Positions 7,306 through 16,555 of a DNA stretch of 64,000 bases are shown one piece after another; positions within the stretch are counted from its first letter, which is position 1; every line of letters begins with the position of its first letter. The position numbers were made by a program, and so were the translations under genes. This DNA comes from Ferruginibacter sp. HRS2-29. GTDB taxonomy: Bacteria; Bacteroidota; Bacteroidia; Chitinophagales; Chitinophagaceae. The notes under the pieces are model-generated. The model had not been told where the DNA came from, made no database searches, and was given only the letters and a program-made list of their open reading frames with translations. Where the stretch lies: the NCBI RefSeq assembly GCF_024343615.1, contig NZ_RJUB01000015.1:1-64000 (forward strand), given 5' to 3'.

Positions 7306-8172
7306 TCAACTTCCACGATATGTCGAATATCCGTAAGGGTTGATCAATAATGGTATGTGGTAATGTGCTTCGTCCGGCACGGTGAAAAAGACTTCCACTT
7401 CCGGATAAAATCCTTTGATATTATTTGCCCTGAAATAATTAAATGTTTCAAATACCATTTTATAATTCCCCGGCACTACATACTTTTCTGCCGGAAGAAA
7501 ATCACCTACACGGCCATCCGCATTGGTAACGCCTTGCGCCAATGTGTACCAGGTATTGTTTACAAAATGTTTCAACCGAACAGTCATATTTTTTCCAGGT
7601 ACACCAAGCGATGTATCCAACACATGCGAAGTCAGTTGGCTCCCGTTCACTTTTGTCCAGTCTGCCGCAGGGATCACTTTTTTAAACCGCTGTATAGTTA
7701 TTTTCAATTGTTCGCCCATGGCGATGATAAGTTCCTCTTCATAATTATTGCTGCTCCTGTCCTGCAGGATACGCAACATTTCGGGGGCAGTTTTCCCGTT
7801 GGCAAAAACAATAAATATGAAACCGAATTTAGCTTCATACAGATCATTCGCTTTCGACAGCTGTTCGATCACATCCTCGGAAGCAGCATCTACACCAGAT
7901 TGCTCCGAACCTGCAAGGTGTTTTGTAGAAGGAAATTTTTCTGCAATACTTTTTGTATCACCGATCTTCGGGTGTTGCGAAAAAGCTTCCAGCCAATCCT
8001 GCCGCGAACAGCCATGATACCATATCTCCCCGGCAGAACGCACCAGTTCTTTTTCCGATTCAAAGGGAAACCTTGTCATGATCAGCGATTGCCAGGCACC
8101 CGATCCGCAGGTAGTTGCCAGCAACTCGTGTGCCTGATGTTTTTCCAGTTTGTTGAATTCCTGTAATGTCAT
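7306..8172 (-). CDS. UraD-UraH fusion: OHCU decarboxylase / 5-hydroxyisourate hydrolase
   Basis: One 288-residue protein carries the two steps after urate oxidation. Residues 1 to about 165 are OHCU decarboxylase, with the catalytic HPKIGDTKS motif, SEQSGVD and the helix KFGFIFIVFANGK. Residues from about 178 are a transthyretin-like 5-hydroxyisourate hydrolase, with LTSHVLDTSLG, DGRVGDFL and the diagnostic C-terminus YHIPLLINPYGYSTYRGS. The order decarboxylase-hydrolase matches plant allantoin synthase, so (S)-allantoin would be delivered without release of unstable intermediates. It starts 4 bp after puuD stops and is followed by the hairpin array. Both halves look complete. Confidence 0.95.
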   Translation of the reverse strand: MTLQEFNKLEKHQAHELLATTCGSGAWQSLIMTRFPFESEKELVRSAGEIWYHGCSRQDWLEAFSQHPKIGDTKSIAEKFPSTKHLAGSEQSGVDAASEDVIEQLSKANDLYEAKFGFIFIVFANGKTAPEMLRILQDRSSNNYEEELIIAMGEQLKITIQRFKKVIPAADWTKVNGSQLTSHVLDTSLGVPGKNMTVRLKHFVNNTWYTLAQGVTNADGRVGDFLPAEKYVVPGNYKMVFETFNYFRANNIKGFYPEVEVFFTVPDEAHYHIPLLINPYGYSTYRGS

Positions 8173-8176
8173 AATC

Positions 8177-9595
8177 TTATTTTAATGATGCCCCCTGGTC
8201 TATCCAGCAGCGTATAAGTTCACGTTCCTTTTCGGTCATGTTTGTTTTGTTATTCTGCGGCATGCTCTTCGTAAGGACCACACGCTGCATGATCTTGTCC
8301 TTCAGTTTCACAATATTATCCGGCGTATCGTATGTTATTCCATTGGGCGGCGCTGTATAAAAATCGTCTGTCGGGCTCGCGGAGTGACAACTGATGCAGC
8401 GTTGCTGTATGATCGCATTTACTTCCGCGAAGCTAACTACAGACTTACATTCGCCGGGTTTTTGCGGAGCAGAAATATAAGCAGCCGATAAAAGGATAAG
8501 GATGGAAACAGGCAATACCCAAACCGACAATTGCCCTTTCTCTTTGATGTTAAGATAATGTTTTACCCCCGCTGCTCCCAACGAAATGATAGCAAGTATC
8601 ACCCAAGGATACTCGAAACCGAATGTAGAGGGAAAATGGTTACTGATCATTACAAATAATACCGGCAGGGTAAAATAGTTATTGTGCAATGAGCGCAAAC
8701 CCGCATTCTTACCCAGTTTGGGATCAAGGGGTTTATTTTCAGCAGCGGCTTTTACCATAGCTTTCTGCGCGGGAATGATCACAAAAAAAACATTGGCCAC
8801 CATGATAGAACCAAGCATCGCACCAAAATGCATATATGCAGCACGTGCGCTGAATACATGGCAATAAAAATAAGCGAAGCCGGTACAGATGATAAATCCT
8901 GTGAGCGCAAACCAGATACCTTTTTGTACAAGCGATGTTTTGCAGATAAGATCGTACAATATCCAGGCTACCACAAAAGAACCAACACCGATCGATAGTC
9001 CCGCCAGCGGCGAAATATCCAGTACATTCTTATCGATCAACAAGGCTTTCGCATTAAAATAATACACTACAAATAATAAACAAAAACCTGAAAGCCACGT
9101 GAAATACGCTTCGTATTTGAACCAATGCAAATGTTTGGGAATTGTTTTGGGAGCAACTTTATATTTTTCCAGGTAATAAAAACCACCGCCATGTACCGCC
9201 CACAGATTACCTGCAAGTTCTTCGCGTACATCTTTTGTCCGGTTCAATGCATTCTCTAAAAACACAAAATAGAACGATGCGCCAATCCACGCGATACCAA
9301 ATGTGATGTGCATCAGTCGTATCACAATATTCATCCATTCCATCAGGTGCCCTTCCCAGATAGTGCCTTTAACGATGAGGTATAACGATACTACCATACA
9401 TACCGACGTTAGCACGATAGCAGTGTACACAAAAGTTTGAGCCGTTACTACATCTCTTACTTTGACAGTTGCGGGAGCATCTTCCCCGTCTTCGTCCTGC
9501 ACCTCCTGTTTGTCTACGGCACGCAGATAGTAGGTCATGATAACCAGCATGACCAACACAATAAATAATATGGATAATAAAACGTACCCGCTCAT
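8177..9595 (-). CDS. puuD: Membrane-bound urate hydroxylase PuuD with cytochrome c domain
   Basis: Oxidises urate to 5-hydroxyisourate at the inner membrane and passes electrons to a c-type haem rather than making hydrogen peroxide as soluble uricase does. The 472-residue product has about eight hydrophobic helices (the DUF989 region) and a C-terminal cytochrome c domain with the haem-binding motif CISCH near residue 395 and a likely Met ligand in VVLTKSMPQNN. It lies 2 bp after allantoicase and 4 bp before the uraD/uraH fusion, in pathway company. It needs cytochrome c maturation, encoded elsewhere. No soluble uricase gene is in the window. Confidence 0.93.
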   Translation of the reverse strand: MSGYVLLSILFIVLVMLVIMTYYLRAVDKQEVQDEDGEDAPATVKVRDVVTAQTFVYTAIVLTSVCMVVSLYLIVKGTIWEGHLMEWMNIVIRLMHITFGIAWIGASFYFVFLENALNRTKDVREELAGNLWAVHGGGFYYLEKYKVAPKTIPKHLHWFKYEAYFTWLSGFCLLFVVYYFNAKALLIDKNVLDISPLAGLSIGVGSFVVAWILYDLICKTSLVQKGIWFALTGFIICTGFAYFYCHVFSARAAYMHFGAMLGSIMVANVFFVIIPAQKAMVKAAAENKPLDPKLGKNAGLRSLHNNYFTLPVLFVMISNHFPSTFGFEYPWVILAIISLGAAGVKHYLNIKEKGQLSVWVLPVSILILLSAAYISAPQKPGECKSVVSFAEVNAIIQQRCISCHSASPTDDFYTAPPNGITYDTPDNIVKLKDKIMQRVVLTKSMPQNNKTNMTEKERELIRCWIDQGASLK

Positions 9596-9597
9596 AG

Positions 9598-10608
9598 TTA
9601 TGCTTTTTTGCCAAATAACCTCAGCCTGCTTACACCTCCATCGGGAAAAATATTCAATCGCACATGCGAAAAAATTTCTTTATTGCTGATATCAAATTCA
9701 TGTTCGGCATCCGCACCCAATTTTTGCGAAGGCAAGATCGTCTGCCATGCTACTTCATCATTGATCACTTTAGAATCCTCTTCCGCGTAGCAGGCTTCGA
9801 TGGTACAACTATCAGGATAATTGCCTTTGAAATGACCCGTATCCACCAAAGCTTTCTCTATTGTTCCTTTCGTAGCCAGCTTCACGATCACCCAATCCCT
9901 GTTGCCGGGAGTCCGGTTGCGCTTGGTTTCCCAGCCATCGCCCATGTTGGCGCCACGATTAGGCATGATAAGATTTCCCATATGACTGAAGAACATATCG
10001 TTGCAGGCGATGGAAACAGCACCATTGATGGCGGCAGCCAGATCTATCGTTTCATCGTTACCGGTAGTATCCCAGTTTTTGAAAATTTCTCCGTAAACCC
10101 TGAACCTCGCTACACCGCCATCAGGATAAATATGCAGACGGACATGTGTAAAAATTTCACTGCTGATACTTTCGTAAAAATTCTGACTGCCTGCATCGAG
10201 AGGTGATTTCGGCAATATTTCTTTCCATGGCACTGCTTCCCAATCGGTAACCTCTTCGCTGAGGTAAGCCGCTTCCACAGAAGCATGTGGCGGATGATTG
10301 CCAAGGAAAAAATTCGTATCAATATCAAAACCTTTTATACGGCCCGGCGCAGCCAATTGAATAACTGCCCAATCATGTCCCGGAGTACGTTTGCGCCTGC
10401 TTTCCCACCCATCCATCCATTTTCCCCGATCGGTATATTTATCGGTGATAAAGATCCCGCGACCTTGCAGGATAAGATTCTCTTTCTCCGCGAAAAAATC
10501 ATCCGTTGCATATAATACCTTTCCACCAAGTCTTGCCGCCGCAAGATCATTGAGCGCCGCAAAAGCAGGAGGGTTTTTAATTATTTCTTTTACTTTTTCA
10601 AAAGCCAT
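9598..10608 (-). CDS. alc: Allantoicase
   Basis: Hydrolyses allantoate to ureidoglycolate and urea. The 336-residue product consists of two homologous beta-sandwich repeats. The first has GRGIFITDKYTDRGKWMDGW and RRKRTPGHDWAVIQL; the second has RGANMGDGWETKRNRTPG and RDWVIVKL. This two-repeat arrangement is characteristic of allantoicase and excludes allantoate amidohydrolase. The 5' end overlaps the end of allantoinase by 19 bp and puuD begins 2 bp after its stop, so these genes are cotranscribed and probably translationally coupled. A ureidoglycolate lyase was not found nearby. Confidence 0.95.
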   Translation of the reverse strand: MAFEKVKEIIKNPPAFAALNDLAAARLGGKVLYATDDFFAEKENLILQGRGIFITDKYTDRGKWMDGWESRRKRTPGHDWAVIQLAAPGRIKGFDIDTNFFLGNHPPHASVEAAYLSEEVTDWEAVPWKEILPKSPLDAGSQNFYESISSEIFTHVRLHIYPDGGVARFRVYGEIFKNWDTTGNDETIDLAAAINGAVSIACNDMFFSHMGNLIMPNRGANMGDGWETKRNRTPGNRDWVIVKLATKGTIEKALVDTGHFKGNYPDSCTIEACYAEEDSKVINDEVAWQTILPSQKLGADAEHEFDISNKEIFSHVRLNIFPDGGVSRLRLFGKKA

Positions 10609-11921
10609 CGGCCAGCATTTTTATGAATGATCGTATTGTTTTTATAAACAGAAAAACCATTTACAATTGTTTCTTTTATAACACCAGTAAGGGTTTTACC
10701 GACATAAGGACTCGCTTTGTGCCGGTGCAAAATATCTTCTTCTCTGATCAATGACTCTTCTTCGGGATGCCACACCACCATATCGGCATCGTATCCCTTT
10801 TTCAAATATCCTTTTCTGTCATTTATTCCAAGAAAAATAGCAGGCTTCTCCGTCAGCATCGGTATGAACTGTTCCAGCGTTGCAGTGTCTTTCATCGCCG
10901 AATATCCTGAAGTTAATAAAAATTGTAAACCGGCTATTCCGCCCCAGGCTTTCAAAAGATTCCCGGTATCCAATTCTTTTACCGAAGGTGGCGCGGGTGA
11001 ATGATCTGTTGCCAGAAAATCAAGCGTACCATTTACCAGCGCAGCTTTCAACAATTGATTGTTGGCCGCTTCGCGGATGGGTGGTGCACATTTGTAAAGT
11101 GTATCGTTATCCGGGATCGATCCGGCATTAAAGAAAATATAGTGCGGGCAGGTTTCAGCAGTCAATGGCAGACCGGCTTTTTTTGCCGCAGCAATTGAGT
11201 CCAATGCTTCGGCAGAAGAAACATGAACGATATGTGTTTTACAATCATATTCCTCACACAACGAGATCATCAGACCGACCGCATCATTCTCCCATTTTTT
11301 TGGCCGGCTGGCAAGGTATTCCCGGTAATTTCCTGGAATTGTTTCGAGCCGGGTCTCTACCGGAGTATCATACAATTCACAATGCGCCAGCAACGGAATA
11401 CCGTATTTCGCGATGAGTGGCATCGCCTGCTCCATATCACTTCTGGTTACATTCGGAAATTCATCGATACCCGAATGCGTAAGAAAACATTTTATCCCCA
11501 GCACGCCTTCGTTCATCAGTCCTTCGAGTTCATCAACATTTCCGGGGACCAGGCCACCATAAAAACCAACATTCACATTCAGTTTGCCTGCAGAAGCTTC
11601 CAGTTTTTGTTTCAGCTTATCCGCTGAAACCGTTACCGGATCGGCATTCAACGGCATATCTATGATAGTGGTAATACCACCTGCGGCAGCTGCCTGCGTG
11701 GCCGTATCAAAACCTTCCCAATCGGTGCGGCCAGGTTCATTCACATGTACATGCGCATCGATCACGCCGGGCATCAACACCGCACCCTGCTTATCTTCAG
11801 CCCCGGGTATTTTTTCAAAAACAACCTCCGAGATCTTTCCATCGGTGATCGTAATTGTTGCAGGTTGCAGGCGGCCATCTATCCAGCACCGGTCACTATA
11901 TATGGTTCTTTTATTTATCAA
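10590..11921 (-). CDS. allB: Allantoinase
   Basis: Zinc amidohydrolase opening the hydantoin ring of allantoin to give allantoate. The 443-residue product shows the metallo-dependent hydrolase landmarks: DAHVHVNEPGRTDWEGF at about residue 56, GGITTIIDMPLNADP, the carbamylated-lysine region VLGIKCFLTHSG, IVHVSSAEAL, AETCPHY and LATDHSPAPP. These fit allantoinase better than dihydroorotase or dihydropyrimidinase, and the context agrees. It is 28 bp after xdhB and overlaps allantoicase by 19 bp. Confidence 0.95.
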   Translation of the reverse strand: MINKRTIYSDRCWIDGRLQPATITITDGKISEVVFEKIPGAEDKQGAVLMPGVIDAHVHVNEPGRTDWEGFDTATQAAAAGGITTIIDMPLNADPVTVSADKLKQKLEASAGKLNVNVGFYGGLVPGNVDELEGLMNEGVLGIKCFLTHSGIDEFPNVTRSDMEQAMPLIAKYGIPLLAHCELYDTPVETRLETIPGNYREYLASRPKKWENDAVGLMISLCEEYDCKTHIVHVSSAEALDSIAAAKKAGLPLTAETCPHYIFFNAGSIPDNDTLYKCAPPIREAANNQLLKAALVNGTLDFLATDHSPAPPSVKELDTGNLLKAWGGIAGLQFLLTSGYSAMKDTATLEQFIPMLTEKPAIFLGINDRKGYLKKGYDADMVVWHPEEESLIREEDILHRHKASPYVGKTLTGVIKETIVNGFSVYKNNTIIHKNAGRWLLKK

Positions 11922-11949
11922 ACAACAACTTTAAGATTCAGTGAAATAG

Positions 11950-14199
11950 TTATTTATCATACAACCCCATCAACACTTTTTCCGGTGTCATGGGTGCTGA
12001 AAAACCGATCGAGCTTTTTGGGTTAAAGGCTTTTACAGCATTTCGCAAGGCAAAAAATGTTCCGATACCATACATCAGAGGTGGCTCCCCTACTGCTTTT
12101 GAGCGAAATATAGCAAGGTTATCATTTTTTGTTTCAAGGAAATCTATTTCCAGCATTTGAGGAACCGAATAAATATCCGGCACTTTATAAGTGCTCAAAG
12201 TATTACTTCGTAACCGTCCCGCTTCATCATACACGATCTCTTCCATCGTCATCCAGCCGATACCCTGCACGATCCCGCCTTCTATCTGCCCCCTGTCGAT
12301 CAATGCATTCATGGTAGTGCCAAAATCATGTACCACATTCACCGCATCGATCTTATATGTGCCGCGTAGACAATCAACCGTAACTTCCGTGATGGCTGTT
12401 CCGTATACATGATAGGCGAAAGGATGGCCTTTTTCTTTTGATGCATCAAAGTGGATATCCGGCGTAGCGTAATGGCCACTTTCACTCAGGCTGATCCTTC
12501 TCAGGTAACTTTCCAGCACCAGGAAATCCCAGGATATTTCTGTTGCAGCATCATTTACATGTACAATTTCGTTTTTAATAGAAACCTCTGTAGCTGAGCA
12601 TTTCAGGATATCTGCCGCAACTGTTTTCATCCGGTCAAGAATATTATTACAGGCTATTTGCACCGCTTTCCCGTTCAGATCTGCAGTTGCACTGGCCGCT
12701 GAAGGAGAAGTATTTGCTACACGAAATGTACTCGTCGAATTCATTTTCACTTTCGCGGGATCTATTGAAAAGATCGTTGAAGCCACCTGCAACATTTTTG
12801 TATTAACGCCTTGCCCCATCTCCACCGCACCGGTACTCACATTCACGCTTCCATCCATATACACATGTACCAGCGCACGTGCCTGGTTCATCAATATTTT
12901 TGTAAAGGATATCCCGAAACATATCGGCATCATCGACATCCCTTTTTTATACAAAATATTTTCTGCATTAAATTTTTCGATCTCCTTTTTCTTCTTTGCA
13001 TGATCAAACAAACTCAAAGACCTATTCCAGCAAGGTAGTGCTTCACTCACCGCAAGCTGTCCGTAAGGAAATTCATCACCACTCTTTATCAGGTTTTTCT
13101 GTTGTATTTCAAATGCACTCACACCGATTTTTTCCGCGGCTTTAGCAATGGCAGCTTCTATCACAAACATTCCCTGTGGCCCACCGAATCCCCTGAAAGC
13201 TGTATTGGGCGGCAGATTCGTGCGACAGCTGTAAGCAGTGGCCGTTACATTTGGAATAAAATAACTATTGGTACAATGAAATAAAGTGCGCTCCAAAACC
13301 GCCGGAGAAAGATCGGCTGCCGCTCCTGCGTTTTGATGAAAAGTTGCCTCGTATGCAAGGATGTTCAATTCAGCATCGAGGCCGATCCGGAAATCGGAAG
13401 AATATGGGTTCCGCTTTCCGGTCATGCGCATATCTTCCATCCTGTGAAGGCTGTATTTTACAGGTTTCTTTAAATGATAAGCAGCCAATGCACAAAAGAT
13501 CGCCCAGGATGTAGCCTGATCTTCCTTTCCCCCAAATCCTCCACCAAGGCGGGTTACATCAATTTCCAGCTGATGCATCGGTACGCCGAGTACCTTTGCC
13601 ATATGGCGTTGCACCGCAGTAGGCCCTTGTGTTGAAGAGATCACTTTAATGGCCCCATGTTCCTGTGGCAATGCATAGGCACCTTGTGTTTCTATATATA
13701 AATGCTCCTGGCCGTTTGTTTCAGCAATTCCTTCAACTACATGCACACAATCTTTGAAGGCTGCATCGCTATCGCCTAATCGGAAAGTTCGAGGTGGCAC
13801 GATCAGCGAATTATTTTGCCTCGCTACCCGTGGATCTGTAACCACGGTTAACGGATCTATTTCGATGATAATTTTTTTGATCGCCGCCTGTGCATGTTCC
13901 ACAGAAGTGGCTACTACAAAGGCTACCGGCATGCCATTGAAGTCTACGATGTCTTCTGCAAACAATGGCTCATCTGGTACGATACCTCCTATCTGGTTCA
14001 CTCCCGGAATATCTTTCCAGGTAAATATCCGAACAACTCCTTCTGAAGCCATCGCTGCCGAAAGATCCAGTTTTTTGATTTTACCATGCGCTGCCGGCGA
14101 GCCGAAAATTGCGCCAAACAATGTTCCCTGCGTAAGCGGAACATCATCAAGATAAATTGACTCGCCTCTTGTATGTGTATATGAATCGATGTTCTTCAT
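11950..14199 (-). CDS. xdhB: Xanthine dehydrogenase, molybdopterin-binding large subunit
   Basis: Catalytic subunit oxidising hypoxanthine and xanthine to urate. The 749-residue product carries molybdenum-cofactor and substrate motifs in the expected order: RLGGGFGGKEDQA, NTAFRGFGGPQGMF, GAVEMGQGVNTKM, QIEGGIVQGIGWM, and KAVGEPPLMYGIGTF, which includes the catalytic Glu. The N-terminal segment DSYTHTRGESIYLDD is typical of the subunit form. Its ATG overlaps the TGA of xdhA by one base (TGATG), indicating coupled translation. Length matches the XdhB class; the FeS and FAD domains are on the separate xdhA product. Confidence 0.95.
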   Translation of the reverse strand: MKNIDSYTHTRGESIYLDDVPLTQGTLFGAIFGSPAAHGKIKKLDLSAAMASEGVVRIFTWKDIPGVNQIGGIVPDEPLFAEDIVDFNGMPVAFVVATSVEHAQAAIKKIIIEIDPLTVVTDPRVARQNNSLIVPPRTFRLGDSDAAFKDCVHVVEGIAETNGQEHLYIETQGAYALPQEHGAIKVISSTQGPTAVQRHMAKVLGVPMHQLEIDVTRLGGGFGGKEDQATSWAIFCALAAYHLKKPVKYSLHRMEDMRMTGKRNPYSSDFRIGLDAELNILAYEATFHQNAGAAADLSPAVLERTLFHCTNSYFIPNVTATAYSCRTNLPPNTAFRGFGGPQGMFVIEAAIAKAAEKIGVSAFEIQQKNLIKSGDEFPYGQLAVSEALPCWNRSLSLFDHAKKKKEIEKFNAENILYKKGMSMMPICFGISFTKILMNQARALVHVYMDGSVNVSTGAVEMGQGVNTKMLQVASTIFSIDPAKVKMNSTSTFRVANTSPSAASATADLNGKAVQIACNNILDRMKTVAADILKCSATEVSIKNEIVHVNDAATEISWDFLVLESYLRRISLSESGHYATPDIHFDASKEKGHPFAYHVYGTAITEVTVDCLRGTYKIDAVNVVHDFGTTMNALIDRGQIEGGIVQGIGWMTMEEIVYDEAGRLRSNTLSTYKVPDIYSVPQMLEIDFLETKNDNLAIFRSKAVGEPPLMYGIGTFFALRNAVKAFNPKSSIGFSAPMTPEKVLMGLYDK

Positions 14200-15605
14200 C
14201 AGCCGTGCAACAGGTTTTGTATGGGTAATGCAGGAAAAGATTTGATAAAATGAGCTTTGATAAGTTGGGATAACAACAATCGTTTATAGGCTTCCGAACC
14301 GCGGGCATCGCTGATGGGTGATATCTCAGACTGTACGATCTTCAGCAATTCCTCAATGTTTTCGGGCGTGATCTCTTTTCCTGTAAGAAATGCCGACCCA
14401 TTGGAAAGCCAGGCTGGTATTGGGCCCACGCCACCTGCAGAAATGGACGCAGATGAAACAACATTGCCTTCCATGCTTATTTTTATTGCAGAATTTACAC
14501 TCGCAATATCAAGATGCGTGCGTTTACTTACTTTTTCAAAATTGAAACGATCGGTTTCCGCAGGTAAAACAAAACTTATCTTTTCGATAAATTCATCCGC
14601 TTTTTTATCCAGTTGTTTATATCCTTTATAAAATGAACGCAGACTGATTGTTCTTTTTTGTGCGCCATCATTCAAAGTCAATTTTGCATCGAGCGCCAGG
14701 AAAATTATAGTAAGGTCTCCGATCGGCGATGCATTTGTAAAATTACCAGCCACAGTCGCCATGTTCCTGATCTGTGTGCTGCTCACCAGCTCGATATATT
14801 CTTTAAGTGCAGGAAAATATTTCTGAAAAACGGGAGATACAGCAATATCCGCTACAGTAGCGGCCCCGCCAATTTCACAAACATCATCGTATTGATTGAT
14901 ACCTTTCAATTCAGTTTTATCAAACAAAAATCCGATGGCTTCACCGGGCATGGTATCATGTTGCTGAACATACAGATCTGTACCACCTCCCAGGAATTTA
15001 TTTCCTGCTGTTGCAGACTGAGTATCCTGCCCATTCAATTTAAGCAGCCGCTCTTTTATCTTTAAAAAATAAGCCGGGATGATCCTGTTATCAACAGCAA
15101 ACTCAACAGGTTCCTGTGTACTACGTTGCCCCAGGATTTCTGTAAAATTCTTTGCTGCCCTTTCAATTGATTTGTAACCTGTGCAGCGACAGATGTTGCC
15201 ATTCATGGCATCAATAGATCTTTCGTAAGTCGGGGTAGATTTATCAAGGCTGAAGCCCGCGAGTGAAACGATAAAACCAGGTGTACAAAATCCACATTGC
15301 GTGGCGCCTTCTTTTGCAAAAGCCTCTTGTATCGCGTTGAGGCCGTCGATATTAATTCCTTCGATGGTAACAATGTGTTTTCCACAGGCATTCCCTATGG
15401 CCATCAGGCAACTGGTTGCGGTGGAATATTCAAGATGCCCGTTTTTTATTTCGCCAACGAGCACGGTACATGCGCCGCAATCTCCTTCCCGGCAACCGAT
15501 CTTCGTTCCGGTAAGTTGCTGATTGTAACGTATAAGGTCTAGCAATAACATCCCGGGCTTCAGATCAGTCTTTATTTCAACATCGTTGAGAATAAACTTT
15601 ATCAA
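14199..15605 (-). CDS. xdhA: Xanthine dehydrogenase small subunit (2Fe-2S and FAD)
   Basis: Electron-transfer subunit passing electrons from the molybdenum site through two 2Fe-2S clusters to FAD and NAD+. The 468-residue product has a plant-ferredoxin-type cluster (GCREGDCGACTVLVGE), the second cluster (CGFCTPGFIVS and NICRCTGYKSIERA), then an FAD domain with GNKFLGGGTDLYVQQHD and TVAGNFTNASPIGD. It is the first gene of the purine operon. An imperfect promoter-like TAACTTTA lies about 21-28 bp upstream on the minus strand. The preceding LOG-family gene is 84 bp away, so it may or may not be in the same transcript. Confidence 0.94.
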   Translation of the reverse strand: MIKFILNDVEIKTDLKPGMLLLDLIRYNQQLTGTKIGCREGDCGACTVLVGEIKNGHLEYSTATSCLMAIGNACGKHIVTIEGINIDGLNAIQEAFAKEGATQCGFCTPGFIVSLAGFSLDKSTPTYERSIDAMNGNICRCTGYKSIERAAKNFTEILGQRSTQEPVEFAVDNRIIPAYFLKIKERLLKLNGQDTQSATAGNKFLGGGTDLYVQQHDTMPGEAIGFLFDKTELKGINQYDDVCEIGGAATVADIAVSPVFQKYFPALKEYIELVSSTQIRNMATVAGNFTNASPIGDLTIIFLALDAKLTLNDGAQKRTISLRSFYKGYKQLDKKADEFIEKISFVLPAETDRFNFEKVSKRTHLDIASVNSAIKISMEGNVVSSASISAGGVGPIPAWLSNGSAFLTGKEITPENIEELLKIVQSEISPISDARGSEAYKRLLLSQLIKAHFIKSFPALPIQNLLHG

Positions 15606-15689
15606 GCGTTAAGTTTTAGTTACGCTAAAGTTAAGGGAAATGAGCTACGAAAAGACAATTGCAGCAAGGTTTTCGGAGATATCCGCTCC

Positions 15690-16427
15690 TTAATATTTAC
15701 CTTCAAAAAGCCACCATGCCTTTTTTTCACGGGCTTTCAATCCGAATTGCTTGATACTTTTTTCCTGCAGGTATTCGATCGCTTCATCTACAGAATCGGT
15801 GAAGAGGCACAGATCAAGGTCTTCGGGAGATATGGTTTGTTTATCTTTCATCAATTCAATATGCGAAATGATATCCTTATGAAATCCCTTATCGAAAATA
15901 ATGATCGGGAAACCGCTGATCTTTTTTGTCTGGATAAGCGTGAGCGCTTCAAAATACTCATCCAGCGTACCAAAGCCACCAGGCATTACCACAAAGGCAT
16001 AGGAATATTTTATGAGGAGATTCTTACGGACGAAAAAGTATTTTATGTCGACCCATTTGTCGAGATATTTGTTGTGAAATTGTTCGTGAGGCAACACAAT
16101 ATTACATCCAACACTCCTACCGCCAACAGCTTTTGCCCCGCGGTTGGCAGCCTCCATGATACCGGGGCCTCCGCCTGTCATGATCGTAAAGCCAAGCCTA
16201 GCGATCCTTCCGGCGATCTCTTCTGTTTGTTTGTAATATGGATGATCTTCTTTGAAACGTGCGGAGCCAAATATCGTAACGCATGGCCCCACGAAATGAA
16301 GCGTGCGGAAACCTTTTATAAATTCAAACAAAACACTTACCGTAAACTTAAAATCCTTCCAGCGGTTTTGCGGGCCGTCTAAAAATTTTATCTCTGATTT
16401 TGTCATGCGCTTATTTTGGGCTGACAA
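15690..16427 (-). CDS. LOG family (TIGR00730) Rossmann-fold protein
   Basis: The 245-residue product has the two signatures of the LONELY GUY/lysine-decarboxylase-like fold: TGGGPGIMEAANRGA and MPGGFGTLDEYFEALT. Family members hydrolyse the N-glycosidic bond of nucleoside 5'-monophosphates (cytokinin-activating LOG, PpnN-like enzymes). An AMP or related nucleotide phosphoribohydrolase role is therefore likely, which fits a place next to purine breakdown genes; true lysine decarboxylase activity is not expected. An alternative ATG seven codons downstream (16406) exists. The long N-terminal extension before the fold is moderately unusual. Confidence 0.85.
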   Translation of the reverse strand: MSAQNKRMTKSEIKFLDGPQNRWKDFKFTVSVLFEFIKGFRTLHFVGPCVTIFGSARFKEDHPYYKQTEEIAGRIARLGFTIMTGGGPGIMEAANRGAKAVGGRSVGCNIVLPHEQFHNKYLDKWVDIKYFFVRKNLLIKYSYAFVVMPGGFGTLDEYFEALTLIQTKKISGFPIIIFDKGFHKDIISHIELMKDKQTISPEDLDLCLFTDSVDEAIEYLQEKSIKQFGLKAREKKAWWLFEGKY

Positions 16428-16555
16428 TTTAATTCAAAATGCTGAAGATAACTTACGAATGAGGGATTTTTAACAAGGATAATGGATAATGGAGCGAAGA
16501 ACTGAGCGAACTTCAGTTATTACGAACATCCAGTATCCAGTATCCAGCATCGTTT

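Noticed and set aside
7357-8166. 269-codon frame opposite the uraD/uraH fusion
   Set aside because: Antisense shadow of a protein with complete catalytic motifs; no family pattern of its own.
4081-15605. Horizontally acquired catabolic island
   Set aside because: No integrase, transposase or flanking direct repeats; composition of the genes is like that of neighbours. Only the hairpin array stands out.
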